Of a stretch of 50,013 nucleotides of DNA, positions 16,449 through 24,949 are shown piece after piece. The DNA is from Thermomonas sp. (GTDB taxonomy: Bacteria > Pseudomonadota > Gammaproteobacteria > Xanthomonadales > Xanthomonadaceae). Within the stretch, counting starts at the first letter, position 1, and the number at the start of each line of letters is the position of its first letter. A program made the position numbers and the translations under genes. Under the pieces are notes generated by a model. It searched no databases, had not been told where the DNA came from, and saw only the letters and a program-made list of their open reading frames with translations. Where the stretch lies: NCBI GenBank assembly GCA_020692565.1, contig JAIMKJ010000030.1, positions 1-50,013 on the forward strand, in the 5' to 3' direction.

Positions 16449-16876
16449 CGACGATCACGCCAATGTTGGAACACGCAGACTGATGATTCGATCGCCCACG
16501 CAAATGCCAAACACGCTATCAAATAGTGCTTGAACCAGGCCGCCGGATAGGTGGTCAGCAAATCGGCGTAAGCATCCATACCGATGATTGCCCCCGAAAC
16601 AACGATGATCAACGTCAAGGCAGCCAGTGCGGACCTGGCGGCGGACGCGGAGATCGCCCGGTCGCGCTCATCCGCAACCACACCTTTTCCAGGTCGGGTC
16701 AATACAGCACCCGCGAACATCGAGACAAGAAACAGATCCGATATGTTGTCGTAGATCTCTTCCCATTCAGTGACTTCGACGGGCAAATCGAAAAAAAATA
16801 GTTTCCCGAAGAGGAATGCGAATATCAATGCAGTCATTGCAAAGCGAATCCATGCGAACTTTTCGTGCTTGTTCAT
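16445..16876 (-). CDS. small membrane protein of unknown function
   Basis: The 143-residue protein has four predicted membrane segments: [50 protein letters not shown] and [20 protein letters not shown]. Between the second and third is a charged stretch [18 protein letters not shown], and the neighbouring upstream gene has a similar DERDREIAVQAAGWGRAA. The shared EDERDR-type motif suggests that the two are distant paralogues or subunits of one complex. It overlaps its neighbours at both ends. Confidence 0.7.
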   Translation of the reverse strand: MNKHEKFAWIRFAMTALIFAFLFGKLFFFDLPVEVTEWEEIYDNISDLFLVSMFAGAVLTRPGKGVVADERDRAISASAARSALAALTLIIVVSGAIIGMDAYADLLTTYPAAWFKHYLIACLAFAWAIESSVCVFQHWRDRR

Positions 16877-17514
16877 CGCGCTTCACTCCTGCGGTCTTTC
16901 CAGTAATACACCAGCGCCGCCACGTACTCGCACAGCCAACCCCACATCAGCGCGAAGACCAGCAGGTTGCCGATCATCAGCGGCGTTGCCCATGCCAGGC
17001 GCGATGCCGGCGTGAAGCCCAGCATCACCGCAAAGCCGACGATGCTGAAGATCAGCGCCGCCCTGCCCCAACCCGCGGCCTGCACTGCGATCTCGCGGTC
17101 GCGCTCGTCCTCTTCCACGATTCCCTTCCACCGCGACGCCAGCACGCTGGACAGGATCGTCCAGGCGATCAACAGCAGCACCAGATTGCGGCCGACGGCG
17201 GTCGCATCCGGGTTGTGCGGGATCGGCGCATCGTCGAAGACATGCATCTTGGCGAAGAAATAGATCATGGCGATCAGAGTGAAGCCGGCGCCGACCCGCG
17301 CCTTCCATTCCGCCGGCGACGCCGACCGCGCCAGCGCCTCGCGCGGCAGTCGCGAGACCGAATACAGCAGGCCCCAGGTACTGGCGATCAACATCACCAT
17401 GCCGAGATTGCCGGCATCCCAGCCCAGCAATCGCTCGGGCCCGGCCAGCAACAGCCACAGCGCGCAGCCCGCGACCAGCATCAACCCCCAACGCATCCAA
17501 ACCGGCACGACCAT
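16873..17514 (-). CDS. membrane protein of unknown function, first in XRE operon
   Basis: From the ATG at 17514 (MVVPVWMRWGLMLVAG) the protein has about 213 residues and six hydrophobic segments. The longer frame to 17553 is rejected because its ATG lies inside the -10 box of a strong promoter. A charged motif VEEDERDREIAVQAAG sits between the fourth and fifth helix and is echoed in the next gene. The ribosome site is weak. The genes that follow are the smaller membrane protein, the XRE regulator and the DUF998-like protein. Function unknown; a regulated membrane complex is inference. Confidence 0.68.
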   Translation of the reverse strand: MVVPVWMRWGLMLVAGCALWLLLAGPERLLGWDAGNLGMVMLIASTWGLLYSVSRLPREALARSASPAEWKARVGAGFTLIAMIYFFAKMHVFDDAPIPHNPDATAVGRNLVLLLIAWTILSSVLASRWKGIVEEDERDREIAVQAAGWGRAALIFSIVGFAVMLGFTPASRLAWATPLMIGNLLVFALMWGWLCEYVAALVYYWKDRRSEAR

Positions 17515-17535
17515 TGACGTAAGCTCACGGTGACA

Positions 17536-17576
17536 AAATGTAATGTAAAGCATACATTTCGATTTTCGAATGTCAA
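17536..17576 (-). promoter_or_regulatory. strong promoter with overlapping operator palindromes
   Basis: On the minus strand TTGACA (plus 17571-17576), a 16-base spacer and TATGCT (plus 17549-17554) form a near-consensus sigma-70 promoter, with transcription starting about 28 bases before the ATG at 17514. Two inverted repeats overlap it: AAATGTA (17536-17542) with TACATTT (17553-17559), covering the -10 box, and TTCGA-TTT-TCGAA (17558-17570) filling the spacer. That is the expected layout for repression, most likely by the XRE protein of the same operon. Confidence 0.7.
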
Positions 17577-17658
17577 GTACACCTTACATCGCCCTTAGCG
17601 GCCTCCGACTTGGCACAATCGCGGACGAAGCTCGAACGCACTCCCGAAGGAAATCCGC

Positions 17659-18333
17659 ATGTCAGCCAGCCTGTCCGCGACGGCAAAACCCCGAATCCAT
17701 CCGCCCGCCGCCGGAACGCCCCTGCGCCGGCGCTGGCGCAATCCCGCCCTGTACTTCGCAGCCGCCTGGAGCGGCTTTTTCGTGATGGGCGTGGAACTCC
17801 TCGGCGGTCGTCTGTTGGCGCCGTACTTCGGCAGCTCGATCTTCGTCTGGGGGGCGCTGATCGCCGTATTCATGACCGCACTGGCCATCGGGTACCTGAT
17901 CGGCGGCCAATTGTCGCTGCGCGCGCCGTCGGCGAGGGGACTGGGGCTGTTGCTGATCGCGGAGGCACTGTTCGCGCTGCCGATCGTGTTCTTCGGCGAC
18001 GTCGTGTTCGATGCGCTGTCGTTGGCGATTTCCGACCCGCGCTACGGCTCGCTGCTGGCGTCGGCACTGATGTTCAGCGCACCCACGCTGTTCTCGGGCA
18101 TGGTGTCGCCGTACGCAGTACGCCTGTTGATCCGCGATATCGAGAAATCCGGGCAGTCCGCAGGACGTCTGTACTTCGCGTCCACGCTGGGTTCCGCCGG
18201 CGGCACCATCTTCACCACGTTCTATCTGGTGCTGCTGTTCGAGATCGACACGATCATTCTGGGGCTGATCGCGATCTCCTTCGCGATCGGAACGGCGCTG
18301 TGCATGACCGGGCGCCGCCGTCATGCGGTTTAA
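17659..18333 (+). CDS. membrane protein matching the transmembrane half of fused spermidine synthase-like proteins
   Basis: The 224-residue protein has about six to seven membrane segments, including ALYFAAAWSGFFVMGVELLGGRLLAPYFG and VWGALIAVFMTALAIGYLIGG. The G-E-L-x-GGRLLAPYFG-S motif is that of the membrane portion of fused MFS/spermidine synthase-type proteins. The following gene overlaps it by 11 bases and supplies the synthase-like domain, so the pair looks like a split version of the fusion. AAGGA precedes the ATG. Substrate and reaction are not known. Confidence 0.78.
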   Translation: MSASLSATAKPRIHPPAAGTPLRRRWRNPALYFAAAWSGFFVMGVELLGGRLLAPYFGSSIFVWGALIAVFMTALAIGYLIGGQLSLRAPSARGLGLLLIAEALFALPIVFFGDVVFDALSLAISDPRYGSLLASALMFSAPTLFSGMVSPYAVRLLIRDIEKSGQSAGRLYFASTLGSAGGTIFTTFYLVLLFEIDTIILGLIAISFAIGTALCMTGRRRHAV

Positions 18334-19219
18334 GCTGCCGGCCTGCCTGCTGTCGACCCTGGCGCTGCTGACGGCGGTCGGCTGCGCGCCCGATGCCGCG
18401 CTGAACAAGGGCGAGATCGTCCATCGCGAAAAGTCGATGTACCGCGACATCATCGTGCTGGATACCGACACGCATCGCTGCATGTCGTTCGCCCGACGCG
18501 GCGGCATGCAGAGCTGCATCTATAAGGACACCCCGGATCAGTTGGCCATTCCGTACACCCGGGCCGTGTTCGCGGGTCTGATGGCCAATCCCGGCGCGAA
18601 GCGCGTGCTGGTGATCGGCCTGGGCGGCGGGGTGATCCCCACCGCGATGCGTCGGATCGATCCCGACCTGCGGATCGACGTGGTGGAACTGGACCCGGCG
18701 GTCGTCGCGGTCGCCAAGCGCTATTTCGGATTCCGCGAAGACCCCGGACTGCGGACCTTCATCGGCGACGGCCGCGTGTTCGCGCGCCGGCAGGCGCGGG
18801 CCGGGGTCCGCTACGACCTGATCGTCATCGATGCCTACGAGCGCGTCTACGTGCCGGAGCACCTGATGACCCGCGAATTCATCGACGAGGTGAAGTCGCT
18901 GCTCGCCCCGGGCGGGGTGGTCGCCTCGAACACCTTCGCGCGCGGGCCGCTCGCGCCGTACGAAGCGGCGACCTATCAATCGGTCTTCCACGACACCCGG
19001 ACGGTGGAGATGTCGATGGGCAACCGGATCATCCTCGCCGGCCGCGACGGACTGCGGCCGGAGCATGCGCTGCGCGAGAACGCGATCCGGCAGCAGGTGC
19101 AACTGCTTGCGATCGGCATCTTCGCGCCCGAACTGGAATCGCAGCCGCAGCCGAAGATCGCCGGCTATCGTCCGCTGACCGATCAGTATTCGCCTGCGAA
19201 CCTGCTGTTCGGCGAATAG
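18323..19219 (+). CDS. spermidine synthase-like methyltransferase-fold lipoprotein
   Basis: The 298-residue protein starts with a lipoprotein-type signal peptide (LSTLALLTAVGC, Cys at about residue 21). It then has the Rossmann fold of the spermidine synthase family: VLVIGLGGGVIPTAMRRI as nucleotide-binding loop, VVELDPAVVAVAKRYF, GDGRVFARR and YDLIVIDAYE. If the signal is used, the domain acts outside the cytoplasm, where polyamine-synthase cofactors are not expected, so a different role is likely. It overlaps the preceding membrane gene by 11 bases. I am sure of the fold and unsure of the activity. Confidence 0.78.
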   Translation: MRFKLPACLLSTLALLTAVGCAPDAALNKGEIVHREKSMYRDIIVLDTDTHRCMSFARRGGMQSCIYKDTPDQLAIPYTRAVFAGLMANPGAKRVLVIGLGGGVIPTAMRRIDPDLRIDVVELDPAVVAVAKRYFGFREDPGLRTFIGDGRVFARRQARAGVRYDLIVIDAYERVYVPEHLMTREFIDEVKSLLAPGGVVASNTFARGPLAPYEAATYQSVFHDTRTVEMSMGNRIILAGRDGLRPEHALRENAIRQQVQLLAIGIFAPELESQPQPKIAGYRPLTDQYSPANLLFGE

Positions 19220-19324
19220 GCGTCCGCCGTTCGCGCGCCGGTGTCGCCGCGCCGGCATGCCCGCCACCTTGGAATCGCGGCCGACTGGCACAATAGTCAT
19301 GACTCACGCCAACGGAATCGCCGC

Positions 19325-20200
19325 ATGTCCTCCACGTCGCCCCACGTTTTCGACGCCACCACCCAGGGTTTCGAGACCGATGTCATGCAACGCTCGCTGC
19401 AGACCCCGGTGCTGCTCGATTTCTGGGCCGAATGGTGCGGCCCCTGCAAGACCCTCGGCCCGATGCTGGAAGCGCTGGCAACCGAGTACAACGGCGCCTT
19501 CGTGCTGGCGAAGGTCGATGTGGATGCCGAAAAGGAACTCGGCGCGGCCTTCCAGATCCGCTCGATCCCCACCGTCGTGCTGGTCAAGGACGGGCAGTTG
19601 GTGGATGGCTTCCAGGGTGCGCTGCCGCTGGGCCAACTGCGCGAGTTCCTGACCCATCATCAGATCGAACCGGCCGCGGCGGAAGCCGCGCCCGTGGAAG
19701 ACGCCGCACCCGAGCCGCAGGTCGTGGACCCGCAGGCCGAAGTCGCGCGCCTGCGCGGCGAGATCGAAGCCGCACCGGACAACGCCGAGCTCAAGCTCGA
19801 ACTCGCGCTGGCCCTGCTCCAGACCGGCGCCGTCGCCGATGCCGAGCGCCTGCTCGACGCCCTGCCCGCCAACCTGTCCACCGACGATCGCGCGGTGCGC
19901 GCCCGCGCCCGCCTCGGCTTCGCCACGCTGTTGAAGGACGCACCGCCTGCGGAGACTCTGGAGGCGGCGATTGCCGCAGATGCGGGCGATCTGCGCGCCC
20001 GGCACCTGCTCGGCGTGCAGCACATCGTCGCAGGACGTTCGCAGGACGGGCTGGAACAGTTCATCGAAATGTTGCGCCGCGATCGCGCATACCAGGACGG
20101 TCTGGCCCGGCGCACGTTGATCGATGCCTTCCGCGTCATCGAGGACGAGGATCTGGTCGGACAATACCGCCGCAAGATGTCCTCGCTGCTGCTGGTCTGA
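19325..20200 (+). CDS. ybbN: thioredoxin-TPR co-chaperone, CnoX/YbbN-like
   Basis: The 291-residue protein has an N-terminal thioredoxin domain (residues about 5-115) with WAEWCGPCK (Cys38, Cys41) and the cis-proline loop IRSIPTVVLV. A Glu/Ala/Pro linker follows, and then TPR-like helices to the end (DNAELKLELALALLQTGAVADAER). This architecture and length are those of YbbN/CnoX, which protects unfolded proteins during oxidative stress and hands them to GroEL and DnaK in E. coli. Here the full CxxC is kept, so disulfide chemistry is possible. I chose the ATG at 19325; the open frame extends further upstream without family support. Confidence 0.9.
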   Translation: MSSTSPHVFDATTQGFETDVMQRSLQTPVLLDFWAEWCGPCKTLGPMLEALATEYNGAFVLAKVDVDAEKELGAAFQIRSIPTVVLVKDGQLVDGFQGALPLGQLREFLTHHQIEPAAAEAAPVEDAAPEPQVVDPQAEVARLRGEIEAAPDNAELKLELALALLQTGAVADAERLLDALPANLSTDDRAVRARARLGFATLLKDAPPAETLEAAIAADAGDLRARHLLGVQHIVAGRSQDGLEQFIEMLRRDRAYQDGLARRTLIDAFRVIEDEDLVGQYRRKMSSLLLV

Positions 20201-20207
20201 ATCCCGC

Positions 20208-20681
20208 ATGCCGCGTCAACTGTCGGCGCGCGGCCTGCGCCGGATCATGAACCTGTGGCCGCCGTATCTGTTCAGCGGCGTGCGTGTGCGCACGATCGCC
20301 GACGACTGGCGACACGCCGAGATCGAATTGCGTTCGCACTGGTGGAACCGCAATTACGTCGGCGTGCATTTCGGCGGCAATCTGTTTTCGATGACCGATC
20401 CGTTCTGGATGCTGCTCACGCTCAATGCCCTGGGCAAGGACTACATCGTCTGGGACAAGGCCGGCGCGATCGATTTCCGCAAACCCGGCCGCGGCACAGT
20501 GCGCGCGCGCTTCCGCCTGGACGACGCGATGCTCGACGAGATCCGCACCGCCACCGCGGACGGCGAGAAGTATCTGCGCTGGTGCGAGACCGAGATCGTC
20601 GACGCGGACGGCGAAATCGTCGCCCGCGTGCGCAAGCAGCTGTATATCCGCAGGAAAGAGCGCGCCGCGCCGTCAGCGTGA
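20208..20681 (+). CDS. DUF4442/hotdog-fold thioesterase-like protein
   Basis: The 157-residue protein has the pattern of DUF4442 in the hotdog superfamily: NLWPPYLFSGVRVRTIADDWRHAEI, NYVGVHFGGNLFSMTDPFWML and the closing VRKQLYIRRK. Hotdog proteins often act on acyl-CoA thioesters, but no activity has been assigned to this group that I can state. The start ATG at 20208 lies 7 bases after the ybbN stop, so the two may be co-transcribed. It overlaps the end of the convergent gene by 9 bases. Confidence 0.8.
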   Translation: MPRQLSARGLRRIMNLWPPYLFSGVRVRTIADDWRHAEIELRSHWWNRNYVGVHFGGNLFSMTDPFWMLLTLNALGKDYIVWDKAGAIDFRKPGRGTVRARFRLDDAMLDEIRTATADGEKYLRWCETEIVDADGEIVARVRKQLYIRRKERAAPSA

Positions 20682-22052
20682 GGTGACGGCAGCAGCACCC
20701 TGAAAATACGCAGGCAGCGGGATGTCCCAGTCGTCTCCCCAGCCCTTGCCGTACATCCGAAGCCTCAGCGTGCGTCCATCCGGTCCGATCCCGACTTCGC
20801 GCCCCGGCGCACCGACATCCACTGCGGACGCGCGCAGGCGTATATCGATCGGACGTGTGTCCGAAGTGTCTGCGCGGAGCCGCAGCAACAGGGCGATCAG
20901 CCGCAGTTTCGCGTTCGCGTCCTGCACGCGTTTCGGATAGGGATCGAACGCCGGATTGGCGATGCCGGACAACACGCACCCCACCGGATTGCCGACGCAC
21001 TGGAATCGGAGGAACGAGTCGTCGACGGGTGCGGCCGGTACCGGCCGATCCGCCCTCATCGCATGCGTCACACGTTCGCCGCAATAGAACGCCAGAATTT
21101 CCGCGCGCTGCGCATCGGTCATGTCCGCGCTGTAGAACAAGGGCATCAATGCTTTTTCGAATTCCGACATGGCTTCCGACTCGTCGGTCTCGATCTGTCG
21201 TGTCGCCGATTCGAGGAAAAGAAACTCGCCCTGCATCGCCATGCACATCGACAACTCTTCGTCTGTGGTCGCCGCGAACGCCTGCGAACACGCGGGCGGG
21301 AGTTCGAAATCGCGCGGTGTCTCGGCCAGCATCTCCGCGAACAGCCGGCCGTAGACATCGGCCGAGTACGTCGTGCCGATCAATCGAGTGATCAATGTAT
21401 CGCTGTCCGCGCCGAGACGCCGCCATGTCGTGATCGCGACGCAAGTGCGCTCGAACGCTTCGTATCGACGGCCATCGACGAAGTCCACGGCATAGCGCGT
21501 GGCCGGCAGTTTCCCGAATTGGTAGGGCGGCAGGACGAACCCCAACGCGTCGGCGATCCGCGGATGTCGGATACCGTCGTACGCCGACAAGCCTTCGGCA
21601 CGGTCGATGAGCGCTGCATGGCGTTCGATCAATGCGCCATACCGTTCGCGATCCGCCCTCGCTTTCTGCAGACAACCGCCATCGCCGCCGCACCAGGGAT
21701 CGGTCTCGCTCATCGACGGCGATTGCTTCGGATAGCGTTTCTCGGCGCTGCTGGAGAACGCGCCGGATGGATTCGAGTGCCCGGCCCCGCCCGGCGAGGC
21801 CGCCGCAAGCCGGCGCAGGTCTTCCGCCAGCACGCCTTCCTGTTCAGCTGGCGGGATGTCGTACGCCAACAGCCACAAGGTCCCGAATGCGTTTTTGCCC
21901 TCCAGCGAAGGGATGTGCCGGATCGTCTCCAAAGCCGTCTCCTGGGCATCGGTCGGCCCCAGCCAACGCGCCAGCGACCACGCGGCCAGCGTCAGCAACA
22001 TGAACGCGAACAGCGTCATGCCCGCCCATTTCAACCCGCGCCTCATGCCCAT
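20673..22052 (-). CDS. membrane-anchored protein of unknown function
   Basis: The 459-residue protein has one N-terminal membrane anchor (WAGMTLFAFMLLTLAAWSLARWLG), with the rest presumably in the periplasm. I recognise no domain. Cysteines occur in a regular way (WCGGDGGC near residue 120; FERTC; PPACSQ; SMCMAM; FYCGE; FQCVGNPVGC), which would suit several disulfides. The final segment GREVGIGPDGRTLRLRMYGKGWGDDWDIPLP is the most structured part and ends just before a basic tail. No close functional neighbour: it is convergent with the DUF4442 gene and divergent from the kinase gene. Confidence 0.65.
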   Translation of the reverse strand: MGMRRGLKWAGMTLFAFMLLTLAAWSLARWLGPTDAQETALETIRHIPSLEGKNAFGTLWLLAYDIPPAEQEGVLAEDLRRLAAASPGGAGHSNPSGAFSSSAEKRYPKQSPSMSETDPWCGGDGGCLQKARADRERYGALIERHAALIDRAEGLSAYDGIRHPRIADALGFVLPPYQFGKLPATRYAVDFVDGRRYEAFERTCVAITTWRRLGADSDTLITRLIGTTYSADVYGRLFAEMLAETPRDFELPPACSQAFAATTDEELSMCMAMQGEFLFLESATRQIETDESEAMSEFEKALMPLFYSADMTDAQRAEILAFYCGERVTHAMRADRPVPAAPVDDSFLRFQCVGNPVGCVLSGIANPAFDPYPKRVQDANAKLRLIALLLRLRADTSDTRPIDIRLRASAVDVGAPGREVGIGPDGRTLRLRMYGKGWGDDWDIPLPAYFQGAAAVTSR

Positions 22053-22161
22053 CGACAGCTTTTTTTCCGTTATCCCCGATGGATGAGCATACCGTCATGC
22101 ATCAGCGCATTCACTCCCGGGGCCGCCTTGGGTATGCTCGGCGGGCAACAGGGGGATATAC

Positions 22162-24201
22162 ATGGGTTCTACGCAAAAAGATCAGCAGGAAGGATGGCCG
22201 GAGATTCCCGGTTACCGCCTGCTGCGGATTCTCGGGCATGGCGGCATGTCGACGGTGTACCTCGGCCAGCAGCTGTCGCTGGGTCGCGAGGTGGCCATCA
22301 AGGTCATGCGCCAGGAGGCGCTGACCGACGAAACCGGCCGTCGCCGGTTCGAGAACGAGGCGCGTACCATCGCCCGCCTCGATCATCCGCATATCGTGCA
22401 TATCCACGAAGTCGGCCGGACCCGCGAGCACCAGCCCTACCACGTGATGCCGGTGCTGCCGCGCGGGCATCTGGGCAAGCGCAACCTCACCCGCGACGAA
22501 TCGCGGGTACGCGAAATCCTGGAAGCCCTGCTCAGCGCATTGGCCTATGCGCACGGCCGCGGGGTGATCCATCGCGATGTGAAGGCCGAGAACGTGCTGT
22601 TCGACGAAGCCGAACGCCCGATGCTGACCGATTTCGGCATCGCCCTGCGCCGCGGTTACGGCTCCCGCGTCACCACCGCCGGCGTGGCGGTGGGCAGCAC
22701 CGCCTACATGGCGCCCGAACAGGCGCGCGGCACCGAGGTGGATCTGCGCGCCGACCTCTACAGCCTGGGCGTGCTGGCCTGGGAAATGCTGGTCGGCCGC
22801 CTGCCGTACCAGGCCGAGGACGGGCTGTCGATGGCGCTCAAGCACGTCCAGGATCCGATCCCGCGACTGCCGCCGCATCTGGGCCACTGGCAGCGGTTCT
22901 TCGATCGCGTGCTGGCGAAAACGCCGATCGAACGCTTCAACGACGCCCCCGACATGCTGGCCGCGATGCACCGCGTGCCGCATGCGCATCGCCAGCCGAT
23001 GCGCGCAGCTCTGGCGCGGCTGCGCGCCCGCACCGGCCCGAAGCAGATCGTGCTCGCGGCCGCAGGCATCGCGGCCGTCGCAGGCGGAATCGTGCTGCTG
23101 GTCCGCTTCGATCAGCGCAGCATCGAACGCACCTTCGCCAGCTACAGCGGAAGCCCCGGCACGCCGGTACCGATGACCGCCGATCTGGATCCGACCCTCG
23201 GCGCGCCGGTCTCCGACCCCACCGATTCGATGCTGCGCGCGGCGCCCGAATCCGCCGCGCAGCGTTTCGTCGTGGACGCGCAGCGGCACCTGGAACAACG
23301 TCGGCTGGTCTCTCCTCCGGGCGGGAACGCCTACGACAGCGTCATGGCGGCCTGGCGCACCGACCCCAGCCACGACGGCCTGGCGCAGATGAACAGCCGG
23401 CTGATGACCGCGCTCGGCAGCGAAACCGAACAGCGCTTGCGCAAGGGCGACGATGCCGCCGTGCGCGATCTGGTCAGCCGCATGCAGCGGCTGGCAGAAC
23501 AGGATCGCGCGACCGGCACCGCGCGCATGACGCAACTCAGGAAGCAACTGGCATCCGGCCTTTCGACGCGCATGAACGAGGCGCAGACCGGGTTCGACCG
23601 CGCCGCCGCAGAGCGCGTGGTCGATTCGGCCAGGAAGCTGGGCATGGACAAGACGCAGATCGCGGCGCTGCAGTCGCGGGCGGCGAAGATCGTACAGCCC
23701 GGCGACCGCGTCGCCGACACCATCGGCGACATGACCCTGATCGATACCGGCGGCAAACTGGTCGCGGTTTCGCGGGCCCCGGTCAGTCGCGACGATTACG
23801 CTGCTTTCGTCAAGGCGACCAAGCGCCCACCGTCGCTGTGCCGCGAACGCGCATCGCTGCTGCGGGTACTGGCGCCGCGGACCTGGGAAACGCCCGGCTT
23901 CGAACAATCCGGCAACGGCTCGGTGGTCTGCGTGTCCTGGCAGGACGCCGATGCCTACGCCCGCTGGCAGAGTCAACGCGGCAACCACCGCTATCGCCTG
24001 CCGACCGCGACCGAAGCGCAGGCCACATCGCGCAACGACAACGGCAAGGCGGTGGCCGAATGGCTGGGCGAATGCGCCGGCGGCAGTTGCGACAAGCGCA
24101 TGTCGGCCGGCCGCAGTTGGCGCGGCGCGGGCGGCGGACGGCCGCTGGAAGCGCAGCGGGGCTACGACGACGTCGGTTTCCGGCTGGTGCGGGAGCTGTA
24201 A
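22162..24201 (+). CDS. membrane Ser/Thr protein kinase with C-terminal sulfatase-modifying-factor-like domain
   Basis: The 679-residue protein begins with a Hanks-type kinase domain: glycine loop GHGGMSTVY (25-33), catalytic Lys47, HRDVKAEN with Asp139, and DFG at 157-159, followed by GSTAYMAPEQARG. All key residues are present, so it should be active. A membrane helix follows (about 294-313, IVLAAAGIAAVAGGIVLLV), then a helical region. The end (about 525-679) has the features of a formylglycine-generating-enzyme/SUMF1-like fold: VVCVSWQDADAYARWQS, YRLPTATEAQA, DDVGFRLVREL. The outer domain could sense a ligand. It stands apart from any visible type VI secretion genes. Confidence 0.88.
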   Translation: MGSTQKDQQEGWPEIPGYRLLRILGHGGMSTVYLGQQLSLGREVAIKVMRQEALTDETGRRRFENEARTIARLDHPHIVHIHEVGRTREHQPYHVMPVLPRGHLGKRNLTRDESRVREILEALLSALAYAHGRGVIHRDVKAENVLFDEAERPMLTDFGIALRRGYGSRVTTAGVAVGSTAYMAPEQARGTEVDLRADLYSLGVLAWEMLVGRLPYQAEDGLSMALKHVQDPIPRLPPHLGHWQRFFDRVLAKTPIERFNDAPDMLAAMHRVPHAHRQPMRAALARLRARTGPKQIVLAAAGIAAVAGGIVLLVRFDQRSIERTFASYSGSPGTPVPMTADLDPTLGAPVSDPTDSMLRAAPESAAQRFVVDAQRHLEQRRLVSPPGGNAYDSVMAAWRTDPSHDGLAQMNSRLMTALGSETEQRLRKGDDAAVRDLVSRMQRLAEQDRATGTARMTQLRKQLASGLSTRMNEAQTGFDRAAAERVVDSARKLGMDKTQIAALQSRAAKIVQPGDRVADTIGDMTLIDTGGKLVAVSRAPVSRDDYAAFVKATKRPPSLCRERASLLRVLAPRTWETPGFEQSGNGSVVCVSWQDADAYARWQSQRGNHRYRLPTATEAQATSRNDNGKAVAEWLGECAGGSCDKRMSAGRSWRGAGGGRPLEAQRGYDDVGFRLVREL

Positions 24202-24232
24202 CCCGCGCTGCGGCGGCCCGTACAATCGCCGG

Positions 24233-24949
24233 ATGTCGAATCCCCACTCGCTTGCCCGCCGCCTGCAGGGCCTGTTCTTCACCGGTCTGCTCACTCTTCT
24301 GCCGATCTGGTTGACCTGGGTCGTCGTCAAATTCGTGTTCGTGATGCTGTCGGACCTCAGCCGGCCGCTGATCGACCCACTGATGCAGACGCTCGCGCTG
24401 GTCGCACCCGAGGCGCTGGGTTGGCTCGCGCAGTCGTGGGTGAAGACGGCGCTCGGGCTGATCGCCACGCTCGGCGTGATCCTGCTCGCCGGCTGGCTGA
24501 CCCGGCGCATGCTCGGGCAGCGCTTGTTGCGCTGGTTCGAGGCCCTGATCGGCCGCATCCCGCTGGCCAATACCATCTACGGCAGCGCGCGCAAGCTGCT
24601 CGACATCCTGCAGACCAAACCGGACGGCACCCAGCGCGTGGTGTTGATCGATTTTCCGCACCCCGAGATGAAAACGCTCGGTTTCGTCACCCGGGTCATG
24701 CGCGAACAGGGCACCGGTCGCGAACTCGCCGCGGTCTACGTGCCGACCACGCCCAATCCGACCTCGGGCTATCTCGAAATCGTGCCGGTCGAGAAAATGA
24801 CGCCCACCGACTGGACCGTGGATCAGGCGATGAGTTTCATCATCAGCGGCGGTGCGGTCGCGCCGGAAGCGATCCCGTTTTCGGCGCCGGGCGCGGCGCC
24901 GGACACCGTTTCGAAAAGCGGCATTCCACCGGAGACTGCAACGCCATGA
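24233..24949 (+). CDS. DUF502 membrane protein
   Basis: The 238-residue protein matches the DUF502 family: FFTGLLTLLPIWLTWVVVKF and ALGLIATLGVILLAGWLTRRMLG are the two N-terminal membrane helices. They are followed by IGRIPLANTIYGSARKLLDIL, VVLIDFPHPEMKTLGFVTR and VYVPTTPNPTSGYLEIVP, all characteristic of the family. Function is unknown. Its stop overlaps the start of the next gene as ATGA, so it is coupled with the YhhQ-like transporter. The C-terminal 30 residues are Ala/Pro-rich. Confidence 0.88.
   Translation: MSNPHSLARRLQGLFFTGLLTLLPIWLTWVVVKFVFVMLSDLSRPLIDPLMQTLALVAPEALGWLAQSWVKTALGLIATLGVILLAGWLTRRMLGQRLLRWFEALIGRIPLANTIYGSARKLLDILQTKPDGTQRVVLIDFPHPEMKTLGFVTRVMREQGTGRELAAVYVPTTPNPTSGYLEIVPVEKMTPTDWTVDQAMSFIISGGAVAPEAIPFSAPGAAPDTVSKSGIPPETATP

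Noticed and set aside
17515..17553. Upstream ATG for the first gene of the XRE operon
   Set aside because: This ATG lies within the -10 box TATGCT, upstream of the expected transcription start.
21063..24314. 1083-codon open frame on the plus strand, and an 821-codon frame on the minus strand (22111-24576), over the kinase gene
   Set aside because: Both are shadows of the kinase, DUF502 and neighbouring genes; the protein sequences are Arg/Pro/Ala-rich without motifs.
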